Below, piece after piece: positions 23,000 to 32,656 of a DNA stretch of 64,000 nt; position 1 is the first letter of the stretch, and each line of letters opens with the position of its first letter. Under the pieces are notes generated by a model. That model saw only the letters and a program-made list of their open reading frames with translations. It had not been told where the DNA came from and did not search any database. The position numbers and the translations under genes are program-made. Source of the stretch: Propionibacteriaceae bacterium (GTDB lineage: Bacteria; Actinomycetota; Actinomycetes; Propionibacteriales; Propionibacteriaceae). The stretch spans positions 1 through 64,000 of the forward strand of contig JAISJO010000068.1 of NCBI GenBank assembly GCA_031261485.1, in the 5' to 3' direction.

Positions 23000-23079
23000 G
23001 ATGAAACTCCCTTGGGTCGCAGATAAGGTGTAATCAGTCTAGCGGGTTGGTATGGCGGCGGCGGGCGTGGAGTTCACGC

Positions 23080-23976
23080 TCACATGTCGGTCGTGGCGCG
23101 CTTTTCCAGAGCCTGGGAGACAGAGCGTACAAGGGCCCTCGGATCGCGCACATCGGAACGAGTGGCAACAATGATGCGCCACCCCTCGTCCTCGATGCCA
23201 CGCCAGCGCAGTATTTCCCGTTCTCGGCGTAGGGGGTCTGGGCTTCCTGAATCTACTTCGACCCCCACCATAGATTCCGGGTAAGCCATCTGGAGGTGCC
23301 CACGCTTGTCAGGAAGGAGATAGGCGACTTCGGGGACTGGCAGGCCACCTTGTGCTAGCGCCACTCGCACGCGCGACTCCAGGGGCGAACCGACCCCTGG
23401 GCGGGCCAGGTGGGCCGCTTGGCGCGCGACCCGTACCCCCCGAGCACCTGCGCGGGCCTCAACAACGGGTAAAAGCTCTTCGCTCGTTACCAAACCTCTC
23501 TTCAGAAGAGAATCTGCCACAACGACCAACTCATCCAACGTTGCTCTGGCAGCCAACTGGAGCCAGCATTCCATGGGGTCGAGGACTGGCCACGTCCCTT
23601 CCATGAGGGCAATTTGGGACACGTTGGACCGGTGGGTGTGGATGCCTGCGACCTGTGGCCCGGAATCACCAGGGGCAGCAAGAATGTGAATATCTGGTTC
23701 GGTGGCGAAGCGTTGAGGCAGGGTCACCCCGAGCATACGTAGAGCGCTCGCTTCACACAGCAATGCCCCCTCGCCAGCGAGGAGGAGGGCGGCTCGGGCT
23801 CTTACACTCAATTTCGACGGGTCCTCTGCCGTATACACGCCATGGAAGACCCTGCTGACTGCCTTGGAACGCAACTGGTCTTCGGTGGCCCCGAGTGCTC
23901 GCGCTTGGGCGGTCGTGAACACACCTTGACGAGGGAGTACCTGACCAATCGTCGGTTTGGGTCCTCGCGTGGCCAT
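23080..23976 (-). CDS. AbiEi-like and DUF559-like protein
   Basis: 298 residues. The N-terminal half (VLPRQGVFTTAQARALGAT, then RVFHGVYTAE) matches the winged helix of AbiEi-type antitoxin-domain proteins common in actinobacteria. The C-terminal half (MAYPESMVGVEVDS, RERREILRW-like RREREILRWRG, EDEGWRIIVATRSDV) resembles the DUF559 nuclease-like fold, but the usual His after the Asp is missing. It begins 3 bp after the FtsX permease stop, so it shares that operon. No AbiEii toxin is nearby. Confidence 0.75.
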   Translation of the reverse strand: MATRGPKPTIGQVLPRQGVFTTAQARALGATEDQLRSKAVSRVFHGVYTAEDPSKLSVRARAALLLAGEGALLCEASALRMLGVTLPQRFATEPDIHILAAPGDSGPQVAGIHTHRSNVSQIALMEGTWPVLDPMECWLQLAARATLDELVVVADSLLKRGLVTSEELLPVVEARAGARGVRVARQAAHLARPGVGSPLESRVRVALAQGGLPVPEVAYLLPDKRGHLQMAYPESMVGVEVDSGSPDPLRREREILRWRGIEDEGWRIIVATRSDVRDPRALVRSVSQALEKRATTDM

Positions 23977-23979
23977 GGA

Positions 23980-26544
23980 TTACTCCTGGGTGATCGCGTC
24001 CAACACGGGTGTGTGGGATGCCCTGCGCGAAGGCCCAAGTGCGGCGATGAAGCCCACAACCCCAGAGCCGATGAAGAACACGACGAGTTGTATCCAAGGA
24101 ATCGACAGGGTCGTCAGGCCATTCTCCGCGAACACCCGCTGAGCCACCACGGCCAGACCGGACCCGACCAGAATACCGACGAGGGCACCGAACACGGCGA
24201 TGAGGATAGACTCGATGGTCACTGTGCGCCCGACCTGGCCTGTGGTCACGCCCGATGCTCGAAGGACTGCGATTTCGCGGGTGTTCGCGGACACAGACCA
24301 GGACAAGGTGTTGACGATCGCAAGGAGAGCGACAATGACGGACAGGGCGAGAAGGGCGTACAGCAGTGCCATGATGCGACTGGTGTCCCCCGAGCCAGAG
24401 TCGGCATATTCCTCCGCAGATTGCACAGAAATGGTGTAGTACGGTTCGGCGATGGACTGGAGATTCTCGAGGAGGGTCGGTCGCAGGGAGGGATCGGTTG
24501 CGGCAAGCATGACCTGGGCTACAGGCATTGCTTGCTGACGAATCTGCGCAGGGATATTCTTCTGTAGCCATGACGCAGGCAGAATCACATCAGAGAGGAT
24601 GTGTGAGTCGATGATGACCGTGATGGGGAGTTCCGCGTCGGCTTGGTACGGAGTGTTCGGGCACAGGGTGAAGGCAATCATGTCGCCCAACTTGTATCCG
24701 TTGGCTTCAGCGAAGGTCGCGCTCATGGCTGAGCCCTTGGAGAAATCCTCGGCTGCACCACTAACAATGGGTGTCTTCATGGCGTCGGTGAAGGTTGAGT
24801 CAGGGCCGTACATGACGGTAGCGGCAGCGGGCTCGCCATCGGGGAGAGTGACCGTGACGGCGGGGGTACCGAAGACGTACACCTTCGTGGACGGCAACTG
24901 GCGCACCTGGTCGACGGCGGTTTGTGGGAAAGGCGTGCCCGCGTCGGCGGAACGCATGACGAAATCCGCTTTGGTCTCCTGGCCAACAGACCCGACCAAG
25001 GACACGGACGCGGTGGAGGCGAGGATGGTCACAGCAGCGACAAGGGCCATGCCGACCATGAAAGGCGCGGCGGCAGCGACTGTGCGGCGCGGCCTGCGCG
25101 TCACATTCTGGCGGGCGAGAATGCCAGAAAGCCGCGAGAGGATCTCGAACGGCCACGCCAGAATTCGCATGAGTGGGCGCACCAGGACAGGCGCGAGGAC
25201 AACGATGCCAACAAGGGCGGCCACTGCACCGATAGCGAAGTACAAGTCGGGGTAGTACCCCTGAAGGGCGAAGTACAGTGCGGTCGCCCCGCCGAAGAAG
25301 AGCAGCACACCAACGAGGCCGCGTACCCATCCTGCCTTCTCAGGCATGAGTTGGTCAGCAGCCAGGGCGTTCAGGGCGTTGAGGCGAGCCCCTTTGAAGG
25401 CGGGGATTGCGGCCGCGATGACGGACACGACGATGCCCACGACCAAAGGAATAAGGATGCTCAGGAAGGTCACAGGGATGGTGTCCGTCAGATGCAGGCC
25501 GAAAAGACCAAGAACCTGTCTAAGGACAACGACCAAGACATAGCCGATGCCGACTCCAAGAACCGAACCAATGGCTCCGGCCACGAGAGCTTCGCTGAGA
25601 ATAGAGCCGAAAACTTGGTTACGGGAGGCGCCAACTGCCTTGAGAATGCCGTCTTGGCGGGTTCGTTGGCGCACAATCGCGGCAAAGGTGTTGGCGATGA
25701 GGAAGCCGCTCACAATGAAGGCGATGGCAGCGAAAATCAGAAGGAAGGCGGACACGAATGCCAACTGGTGGCGGATGGATATCGCGGCGGCGGCCCTCAG
25801 TTCGGTGCCCAAGAGCACTTCGGCCCCGGAATCTACCGGAAGACTTGCCTCAATGGCCGCCTTGGCGGCTTCCGGGGTGCTCTTCTCCGAGACCTTGACT
25901 GCAATGGAGGGAACCATCCCAGATGGAGCAAACAACACTTTGGCGGTCATACGGTCCACAATGACGAGCACCGAGCCATTCAGGGGCGTGTCGTAGGCCA
26001 CGATTCCAACTACGGTGACATCCATGACGCGCCCGTTGGCGATAATCTGGGTTTCGTCGCCGATGGCGAGGCCGGAGCGCGCGGCCGTCGTGGATTCCAA
26101 GGCAATTTCCGTGTTGTTCGTGGGGAAATTACCATCGACGAGTTCGCTGCTCTCGACAGTGTTGGGGTCCGCGCCCTGGGCCAAGGAAATGGTGTACCCT
26201 GCCGAGACCCGATTGCCATCCCCGTCAACGAGAATGACAGGACCCCGGTAAAGGGCCAGCGTGACGGCGACTTCGGAGAGCCCGGAAACGGCGGATGTCA
26301 GGGTGTCCGAGATGAGTGGCTTGTTTGTTTCATGAGTAAGGACACTAGCTGGGTCAGCATCCTTCGGCACCACGTACACGTCTGCCGACGTTGAGGTCGA
26401 CACGATGGAGGAGTAGGCGGAGTTCATGATATCGCCAATACACAATGTTACCGTAGCGAGCGCTACCCCGACGATGACCGACAGGACGGCAAGAACCAGT
26501 TGGCCGGGATGCTCCTTCAGCGACCTCCACGTGACGTCTTTCAT
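23980..26544 (-). CDS. FtsX-family ABC permease (large, two FtsX domains)
   Basis: 854 residues. An N-terminal membrane helix (HPGQLVLAVLSVIVGVAL), an extracytoplasmic MacB-type domain, three FtsX helices, a second extracytoplasmic domain and a final FtsX set ending in SHTPVLDAITQE. Typical permease of the MacB/LolCDE class. The ATPase gene ends 4 bp before it begins and the AbiEi-like gene follows within 3 bp, so all three are one operon. The substrate is unknown, perhaps peptide or lipid export. Confidence 0.92.
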   Translation of the reverse strand: MKDVTWRSLKEHPGQLVLAVLSVIVGVALATVTLCIGDIMNSAYSSIVSTSTSADVYVVPKDADPASVLTHETNKPLISDTLTSAVSGLSEVAVTLALYRGPVILVDGDGNRVSAGYTISLAQGADPNTVESSELVDGNFPTNNTEIALESTTAARSGLAIGDETQIIANGRVMDVTVVGIVAYDTPLNGSVLVIVDRMTAKVLFAPSGMVPSIAVKVSEKSTPEAAKAAIEASLPVDSGAEVLLGTELRAAAAISIRHQLAFVSAFLLIFAAIAFIVSGFLIANTFAAIVRQRTRQDGILKAVGASRNQVFGSILSEALVAGAIGSVLGVGIGYVLVVVLRQVLGLFGLHLTDTIPVTFLSILIPLVVGIVVSVIAAAIPAFKGARLNALNALAADQLMPEKAGWVRGLVGVLLFFGGATALYFALQGYYPDLYFAIGAVAALVGIVVLAPVLVRPLMRILAWPFEILSRLSGILARQNVTRRPRRTVAAAAPFMVGMALVAAVTILASTASVSLVGSVGQETKADFVMRSADAGTPFPQTAVDQVRQLPSTKVYVFGTPAVTVTLPDGEPAAATVMYGPDSTFTDAMKTPIVSGAAEDFSKGSAMSATFAEANGYKLGDMIAFTLCPNTPYQADAELPITVIIDSHILSDVILPASWLQKNIPAQIRQQAMPVAQVMLAATDPSLRPTLLENLQSIAEPYYTISVQSAEEYADSGSGDTSRIMALLYALLALSVIVALLAIVNTLSWSVSANTREIAVLRASGVTTGQVGRTVTIESILIAVFGALVGILVGSGLAVVAQRVFAENGLTTLSIPWIQLVVFFIGSGVVGFIAALGPSRRASHTPVLDAITQE

Positions 26545-26548
26545 GAAA

Positions 26549-28468
26549 TCAGACTCCCTGGGAGAGGTCGCGCAGAGTGTCCATGACCGAGGTCATCGTG
26601 GGATTGGCCAGCTCATTGACGAAACGCCCGTCTTCGAGGAACAACACGCGGTCCCCGAAGCTCGCGGCGAAGGGATCGTGGGTAACCATGAGGACAGCCT
26701 GGTGCATCTCATCCACCGCTTCCCTCAGGAAGGTCAGCACATCTCTTGCGGAGTCCACATCAAGGTTGCCGGTCGGTTCGTCGGCGAAGAGTGCGGCGGG
26801 TTTGGTGACAAGGGCACGCGCGACCGCGATGCGCTGCTGTTGGCCGCCGGAGAGCTGGGCCGGTTTGTGATGGAGACGTTCATCCAAGTTGAGGTCCTCA
26901 ATGACCTTCTCCACCCAGGAGCCGGAGACTTTCTTCTTTGAGATGCGCAGAGGAAGAAGGATGTTCTCTTCAGCAGTCAGGGTGGGCAGGAGATTGAACG
27001 CTTGGAAGACGAAGCCGACCGATGCGCGGCGCACCTTGGTCAGGTCACGATCCTTCAACTTGGATATTTCCTTGCCATCCAGTGTGACGGTCCCAGAAGT
27101 GGGGCGGTCAAGGCCGGCGAGGAGGTGCAAGAGGGTGGACTTGCCAGAGCCTGAGGGGCCCATGATGACGGTGAACGTGCCACGGCCGAAAGTCACATCG
27201 ACTCCGCGCAGCGCCTCCACTTTGGCATCGCCCCTTCCATAGGCCTTGGACAGACCTTGGGCGTCAATGATGGGTTCAGCGGTCTTGCTCAACTCGACCG
27301 GGTCGCGCTGAGGGCGAGTCGCGGAACGAGGCCTTCTCGGCGCTGGGATTGGCTCTGAAGCTAGGTCGGGAGCGATGTCCGCCGTGGGTCGAGGAGCGGG
27401 GCCCTTGACTCTCGGCTTGGGTCCCACTTCAGGAGGAAGGAAATCGACTTGAGGCTCGAAGACGGGCTCAGGTTGGAGGGTCACGGGGGGAGCTTGGCGA
27501 GGAGCGGGACGTGGGACCGACGGCTTCGGTTTGGATTCGTCGACTGCCGAGTCCCCCATCCAGCCCGTGAACGGAGATTCTTCGACATCGTCGTCGGTTC
27601 GGAGCAGTTCGGCGGGCGCAGCCGCACCGCGAGGAGTACGCGCAGGTGCCCTGTCAGCCGAAGTCCTGGCGGCGGTGAGGAAATCGTCCTCGGCAGTCTT
27701 GGACTCCGGAAGTGAGCGGAAGCGTGGCGATGGGGCCGCTGGAGTGGTGGCGGCGGGAGTAGGGGTCGCAGGAGCGGGGGTGGTAGGCCGCGAAGGAACG
27801 ACTGCGTCGTCACTGAAATCAACCTTCGGCATAGAAGGATACAGCCGAGATGCTGACATAGACCGGGTGCGCGTCTCAATGCTGTCCAGGGGTTCTTCCT
27901 GCAACACCGGTTCCGGCGCAGGCTTGGTCAGCCGGGGGAAAGCGGGCGGTCGATTCGGGTCAGTCAGCGAAGACGGACGCGGACGCGGGGTTGTTGTGGG
28001 TCTCGGAGTAGTGACAGGTCGAGAAGTCGGAGTGAATGCGTCAGGAGAGGCAGCCCCATCCGTGCCCAAAGAGGAGATCCGAGGGGTGCGCGGCGTGGGC
28101 GCGACCGTAGGTCTGGACGTGCTGGAAGTGGTCGTCGAGCCGAGATTGGACGAAGGTCGAGGCGACGGCGTGGAACCAGGACTCCGAGGAGTGGAACCAG
28201 GACTCCGAGGAGTCGACCCCGTGGCGCCTGGCGTTGAACCAGCAACACTTGATGCGGCACTGGGGAAGCGCGGCGTCGCCGATGCACCGGTTGTGGACGG
28301 CGGGCGTGTGGTCGGCCTGGTTGGCGGGGGAGTTGGCCCCGCATCGGCGGATGGTTCGGCGAAGAGTCCGTCATACTTGCTCTTGAGAGCGGCCATGCGG
28401 GCTTCAAAGGACTCCGTGCTGGCTACTGATTCCGGTGCCCCGTCGGAAAAGTTTAGAGATTCACTCAC
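26549..28468 (-). CDS. ABC ATP-binding protein with about 400-residue disordered N-terminus
   Basis: 639 residues, far longer than the roughly 230-residue LolD family. The first about 395 residues are low-complexity Pro, Thr, Ser and Arg with short repeats such as GSTPRSPGSTPRSP. The ABC domain from about residue 400 has Walker A GPSGSGKSTLL, signature LSGGQQQR, Walker B LFADEPTGNLD and H-loop MVTHDP. The start is a GTG at 28468, with GGGAGG eight bases upstream. The extension probably tethers or regulates the ATPase; this is inference. It pairs with the FtsX permease. Confidence 0.85.
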   Translation of the reverse strand: MSESLNFSDGAPESVASTESFEARMAALKSKYDGLFAEPSADAGPTPPPTRPTTRPPSTTGASATPRFPSAASSVAGSTPGATGSTPRSPGSTPRSPGSTPSPRPSSNLGSTTTSSTSRPTVAPTPRTPRISSLGTDGAASPDAFTPTSRPVTTPRPTTTPRPRPSSLTDPNRPPAFPRLTKPAPEPVLQEEPLDSIETRTRSMSASRLYPSMPKVDFSDDAVVPSRPTTPAPATPTPAATTPAAPSPRFRSLPESKTAEDDFLTAARTSADRAPARTPRGAAAPAELLRTDDDVEESPFTGWMGDSAVDESKPKPSVPRPAPRQAPPVTLQPEPVFEPQVDFLPPEVGPKPRVKGPAPRPTADIAPDLASEPIPAPRRPRSATRPQRDPVELSKTAEPIIDAQGLSKAYGRGDAKVEALRGVDVTFGRGTFTVIMGPSGSGKSTLLHLLAGLDRPTSGTVTLDGKEISKLKDRDLTKVRRASVGFVFQAFNLLPTLTAEENILLPLRISKKKVSGSWVEKVIEDLNLDERLHHKPAQLSGGQQQRIAVARALVTKPAALFADEPTGNLDVDSARDVLTFLREAVDEMHQAVLMVTHDPFAASFGDRVLFLEDGRFVNELANPTMTSVMDTLRDLSQGV

Positions 28469-28514
28469 CTGTACATCCTCCCATGTCGTGGAGCTCAGAT
28501 GAAACCTCCCATGC

Positions 28515-29429
28515 TCAATTGGCTGGAATTGGTATCTCCACGTCAAAGTCATTGTATGCTCTCGGGTCCTCGCGTGGTTCCAAATGAACTCGCAGGTCGA
28601 TGCCAGGGAAAGCCTCGCGCAGAGCCGACTCCACTTCTTCGATGAGGTTGTGGCCCTTGGTGACCGTCCACGAACCGGGGACTAGGGCATCGAAGGTGGC
28701 GAAACGTACGCGGCCAGCTAGGCGTGTACGCAAACCGTGGAAAGTTACCTCGTCAGTTGTGTGTTCGGCAAGGACGGCGGCAATGGCTGTATTCTCTTCC
28801 TCGGGCAAGGTGATGTCCATGAGGGCTCGTATGGACTCACGCATCAACTTGGCACCAGTCACGATGATGTTGACCCCCACGAGCAGAGCGACAATGGGGT
28901 CGAGTATTTGCCATTGTGTGATCCATACGAGCACGATGCCGATGATGACCCCCACCGAGGTCACCACGTCGGTCCAGAGGTGCTTGCCATCCGCCACGAG
29001 GGTCGGGCTGCGGAACGCTTTGCCCGCGCGCAGAAGGAGGATCCCGACCACGCCGTTGATGGCTGCGGCGACAGTGGAAATGATGATTCCAAGGCCCAGT
29101 GATTCGAGTTCGGCCGGATGAAGGAGTCGGTCGACTGCCGACACGATGATGAGGACCGCTGCGATGAAGATCATGAGCCCCTCGAAGGCGGCGGAGAAAT
29201 ACTCAGCTTTGGTGTGTCCGAATTGGTGGTCTTCGTCCGCCGGTTTGGCGGCGATGGTCAGCATCGCCAGGGCAAGGATGGCGGCTGCCAGGTTAACAAG
29301 GGATTCTGCCGCATCCGAGAGGAACCCCACCGAATCAGTGACACGCCAAGCCGCCACCTTGAGGATGATGGTCACCACCGCTGCCGCAATGGACAGCCAG
29401 GCATATTTCGTCAGATTGGGTTGGGGCAT
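28515..29429 (-). CDS. cation diffusion facilitator (zinc/iron-type efflux)
   Basis: 304 residues with six membrane helices and a cytoplasmic C-terminal domain (from about residue 205). Metal-site residues are visible in helix 2 (FLSDAAESLVN) and helix 5 (HLWTDVV, HxxxD). CDF proteins export Zn, Mn, Co or Fe in exchange for protons; the metal cannot be told from this. The start at 29429 gives MPQPNLTKYAWLS; the earlier frame start adds an unsupported leader. Confidence 0.93.
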   Translation of the reverse strand: MPQPNLTKYAWLSIAAAVVTIILKVAAWRVTDSVGFLSDAAESLVNLAAAILALAMLTIAAKPADEDHQFGHTKAEYFSAAFEGLMIFIAAVLIIVSAVDRLLHPAELESLGLGIIISTVAAAINGVVGILLLRAGKAFRSPTLVADGKHLWTDVVTSVGVIIGIVLVWITQWQILDPIVALLVGVNIIVTGAKLMRESIRALMDITLPEEENTAIAAVLAEHTTDEVTFHGLRTRLAGRVRFATFDALVPGSWTVTKGHNLIEEVESALREAFPGIDLRVHLEPREDPRAYNDFDVEIPIPAN

Positions 29430-29474
29430 GGAGCTATTCTGCCATGGCTGTCGATGGATAGCGAGAAGACTCGG

Positions 29475-29501
29475 GGCAAGCGGCAAGCGGCAAGTTGCAA
29501 G
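29475..29501. repeat. short tandem GGCAAGC repeat
   Basis: The unit GGCAAGC occurs three times in direct succession (29475-29495, the last with T at the end), then TGCAAG. It sits between the efflux gene and the REP-like repeat at 29531. Confidence 0.5.
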
Positions 29502-29530
29502 ATGTTGGCTGTGTCAGCCGAACCTGTCAG

Positions 29531-29555
29531 GTCATTCTGCACGAAGTTGCGGAGC
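29531..29555. repeat. REP-like repeat, copy B (diverged)
   Basis: GTCATTCTGC followed by ACGAAGTTGCGGAG, matching the hairpin half of copies A and C. It lies 38 bp past the stop of the HAD gene on the minus strand. Confidence 0.4.
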
Positions 29556-29593
29556 CCGCTGACTGCCCGAGGATACTGGGTCCCGCGACGGTT

Positions 29594-30472
29594 TCAGCCG
29601 AACCAGCGGGCGAGTTCGGGAAGGACGCCGCCATCATGGAAAGGAGGGGTCACGGCATCGGCGGCTGCCCTTACCTCTTCGGGTGCATCTCCCAGAGCGA
29701 CGCCGCGGCCCGCCCAGCGAAGTATCTCAATATCGTTGTAGCCGTCTCCAAACGCTAGGACTTCACTCTTGTCAATACCGAGGCGTTCGGTGACCACCTG
29801 GAGACCGCGGGCCTTGGACGTGTCGGGTGGGCACACGTCATACCAATGGTTCGTTCCTCGAAAGACTATGAGGTTGCCGAAGTCGATGTCGGCCATGTAC
29901 GAGTGCAGGTCTTCCTCAGAGCCGGGTCCGAGGTGCACGATGAGCTTCAGACACTGGGTGTCTTTGAGTTCTTCTGGGGTAACGAGGGTTTGTTCTCCAC
30001 GGAGCAGGCCCGGCTCGAAGTACTGTGTCACGCGGTAACCGACGCCGAACTCCTCGGACGCCAAGATGACGCTCGGGATGGCCGCGACCTTGTCGATGAT
30101 GTCCCCGGGGGTGAAAGTGGACAGGCGCAAGATGTCCAGGGGCGGGTACTGTGCCACGACTGCGCCATTGGAGCAGACGAAGTACTCAGACTGTGTGTCT
30201 GTTTCTTCTTGGGCCCAGCCCAGTTGTCCGGCTGCTTCTTGCGCAGCCACCCAGGCTCTCCCGGTGGTGAGGACGACTGGGACGCCCTGGGACTGGATAC
30301 GCCGAATCGCTGTACGGACATCTGCCGGAATGATGCCGGTGTTGAGGTCGGCGATGGTGCCGTCCACATCGAACGCTACTAGTTTGTACGGACGAGTCCC
30401 CGCATTGGCTAGGGTCCTGCCGTCCGCGAGCGTGGTTGTGGGCAGGCCCGATTTGTCTTGGGGTTGACTCAT
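29594..30472 (-). CDS. HAD-superfamily Cof-type phosphatase
   Basis: 292 residues. Motif [13 protein letters not shown] holds the nucleophile Asp35 and the acid Asp37; motif [13 protein letters not shown] holds the Mg-binding acidic residues. The cap between them matches Cof/IIB phosphatases that act on sugar or nucleotide phosphates. The substrate is not predictable. The start at 30472 (MSQPQDKSG) overlaps the serS stop by 4 bp (ATGA), so the gene is cotranscribed with serS. Confidence 0.9.
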   Translation of the reverse strand: MSQPQDKSGLPTTTLADGRTLANAGTRPYKLVAFDVDGTIADLNTGIIPADVRTAIRRIQSQGVPVVLTTGRAWVAAQEAAGQLGWAQEETDTQSEYFVCSNGAVVAQYPPLDILRLSTFTPGDIIDKVAAIPSVILASEEFGVGYRVTQYFEPGLLRGEQTLVTPEELKDTQCLKLIVHLGPGSEEDLHSYMADIDFGNLIVFRGTNHWYDVCPPDTSKARGLQVVTERLGIDKSEVLAFGDGYNDIEILRWAGRGVALGDAPEEVRAAADAVTPPFHDGGVLPELARWFG

Positions 30473-31743
30473 GCGAGGGGAGTGAGGGTCTCGCGTCCGC
30501 CTAGGTACGGGCGCAGGACCGGGGGAACCGTGACCGAACCGTCCCGGTTCTGGAAGTTCTCCAGGATCATGATGATCATCCGTGGCATGGCGCACAGGGT
30601 CCCGTTGAGGGTGGCGACTGGGCCGACCCCGTCGGCGTACCTCGCCCTGATGTTGAGGCGGCGGGATTGGAACTGTGTGCAGTCCGAAGTCGAGGTGATC
30701 TCGCGGTACTTACCCTGGCTCGGCACCCAGCCGTAGCAATCGTACTTGCGTGCCGCGCTGAGCCCCAGGTCGCCGGACGCGACTTCCAGGACCTCGAAGG
30801 GGATGCCGAGGGAGGAGATGAAGTCCTTTTCGCAGGCGAGGAGCTTCTGATGTTCTTCCTGGGAGTCCTCGGGTTTGCAGTAGACAAACATTTCTACTTT
30901 GTCGAACCAGTGGACCCGGAAGATTCCGCGCGTGTCTTTACCGTAAGAGCCAGCTTCCCGGCGGAAGCAGGGCGAGTAGCCCATATAGCGTAGTGGGAGG
31001 CTGTTCGCGTCAAGGATTTCGTTGGAGTGGTACGCAGCCAGCGCGACTTCGGAGGTACCCACGAGGTACTGGTCGTCGGCGGGCAGGTAGTACACGTCCT
31101 GTGCGGCCTGCCCGAGGAAGCCGGTGCCCTCCATGGCTGACGGCTTGACGAGCGCGGGCACGAGCATGGGGTTGAAGCCCCACTCAACCGCCTTGGACAC
31201 GGCGTAATGCGTCAGCGCCAACTCCAACAACGCGCCGACCCCTGTCAGAACGTAGAACCGCGAACCGGAAATCTTAGTGCCGCGTTCCATGTCGATGGCG
31301 CCCAGAAGTTCGCCCAACTCCAGATGGTCGCGGGGGGCAAATCCCTCGGCCACGAAGTCGCGCGGGGTGCCAATGGTCTCCTTCACGACGAAGTCATCCT
31401 CGCCGCCGACAGGCACATCGTCATAGACCGGATTCGGCAGTTCCATGAGTAACCTGGTGAACCGCTCTTCCGCGACCTTCGTGAACTCGTCCGCCTCTTT
31501 TACCTTGTCAGCCAGTTCTTTCGCTTGCGTAAGAAGAGCCGGGCGCGTCTCGGGAGTGGCCTTGGCGACCGCCTTGCCCAGGTCTTTCTGCTCGGAACGC
31601 AAAGCCTCAAAAGCAGCAATGGCAGCGCGCCGGTCCTCATCGGCGGCAACCAATTGGTCAATGAGTTCTACCGATTCCTTCCTGGCGGCTTGGGCACGAC
31701 GAAGGGCATCGGGATCAGTGCGAATGAGTTTCGGGTCAATCAT
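30469..31743 (-). CDS. serS: seryl-tRNA synthetase
   Basis: 424 residues, normal length. It charges tRNA-Ser with serine in the cytoplasm. The N-terminal long helical arm ([22 protein letters not shown]) grips the tRNA. Class II motif 2 is [19 protein letters not shown] and the motif 3 region carries [10 protein letters not shown] and [15 protein letters not shown]. It begins at an ATG at 31743 and is followed by the HAD gene with a 4-bp overlap. Confidence 0.97.
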   Translation of the reverse strand: MIDPKLIRTDPDALRRAQAARKESVELIDQLVAADEDRRAAIAAFEALRSEQKDLGKAVAKATPETRPALLTQAKELADKVKEADEFTKVAEERFTRLLMELPNPVYDDVPVGGEDDFVVKETIGTPRDFVAEGFAPRDHLELGELLGAIDMERGTKISGSRFYVLTGVGALLELALTHYAVSKAVEWGFNPMLVPALVKPSAMEGTGFLGQAAQDVYYLPADDQYLVGTSEVALAAYHSNEILDANSLPLRYMGYSPCFRREAGSYGKDTRGIFRVHWFDKVEMFVYCKPEDSQEEHQKLLACEKDFISSLGIPFEVLEVASGDLGLSAARKYDCYGWVPSQGKYREITSTSDCTQFQSRRLNIRARYADGVGPVATLNGTLCAMPRMIIMILENFQNRDGSVTVPPVLRPYLGGRETLTPLA

Positions 31744-31963
31744 GCAAGCAAGTCTAGTGGACCGGCAAAGGGGACCTGCGGCACTTGGTTGAGGGGCGCT
31801 TGTCGAGAGAGTTTGTCCTGCGTGCCTGGCGCATTATCATGGCAGTGATGCGTGCCTGATTGGGGTCGTGCCAGGACTAAGTGTCCACGCCGTGCGCGTG
31901 GGGCAGGCCGATGATGGGCGCGCAGGCAAGGCTGTTTCTTTCACAGTAGAAGGAGTACTGATC

Positions 31964-32548
31964 ATGAAGAAAGCAATGGCAATGACGGCTTCGATTCTCA
32001 CACTGACTCTTGCCCTTACGTCTTGTGGGGGTGATTCCGGAGGCGGCAATCAGGGCAACGCGAGTACAAGCACGCAAGCGACCTCCCAAGAAACGACTGC
32101 TGCGCCCGACGATTCGCCAAGCACCGCCGCGCAAGAACCGACGAAGACATTTTCCATGAACAGCATCACGCTGGAGGCCCCGGAAAGCTGGACGGAAGGA
32201 CTGAACAACGCGGACGGCACCGCAGAGGTCATGCGCCTGACGGGCGAAAATGCCGACGGTGCAGAAATCATCATGGAAGTGGGGTATTACGTTGGCGGCG
32301 GCACAATAGAGTCAGTCAAACAGAGCCTGGCGTACTTCAACACGGATTTGCAGGAAGTGGCCAATGTGGTCCTCGGCGCCGACACGTGGGGGCATCTCAC
32401 CGCCACAACGAGGAGGGACGGCAGTGCGGTGCTGTACAACGGGTACTATACCCAGTTGGATGGGAAACTGTTGTTGATTGATTTCAGGGGGCTTACCGAA
32501 GACGACCCGCGTATCCCCGCGATTTTGACGAGCGTGAAGACCAAATAG
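31964..32548 (+). CDS. putative lipoprotein
   Basis: 194 residues. N-terminal lipobox LALTSCGG places the lipid-bearing Cys21 after a hydrophobic signal. A Ser/Thr/Gln-rich linker (to about residue 60) leads to a domain with the pattern SWTEGLNNADGTAEVMRL. The ATG at 31964 follows the site AGAAGGAGT. No family recognised; it should be anchored to the outer face of the membrane. Confidence 0.8.
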   Translation: MKKAMAMTASILTLTLALTSCGGDSGGGNQGNASTSTQATSQETTAAPDDSPSTAAQEPTKTFSMNSITLEAPESWTEGLNNADGTAEVMRLTGENADGAEIIMEVGYYVGGGTIESVKQSLAYFNTDLQEVANVVLGADTWGHLTATTRRDGSAVLYNGYYTQLDGKLLLIDFRGLTEDDPRIPAILTSVKTK

Positions 32549-32605
32549 ACGCACGACATGAAAGCGGAGTACCTAGGGTAATGCTGATTGGCGGTCATTC
32601 CAGGC

Positions 32606-32656
32606 GTCATCCTGCGCGTAGTCACAGAATGACGAGGTGCCTTGATCAGTGCCTCC
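32606..32656. repeat. composite REP-like repeat, copy C
   Basis: Plus strand: GTCATCCTGCGCG, then TAGTCACAGAATGAC, a hairpin-capable stretch (32606-32633), followed by TTGATCAGTGCCTCC just before the stop codon of the minus-strand gene at 32657. On the minus strand, the stop is followed by GGAGGCACTGATC, like copies A and E. Confidence 0.55.

Noticed and set aside
24922-26394. 490-codon open frame on the plus strand
   Set aside because: It lies opposite the FtsX permease gene, is rich in Gly, His, Arg and Asp in the manner of antisense frames, has no ribosome site and no domain.
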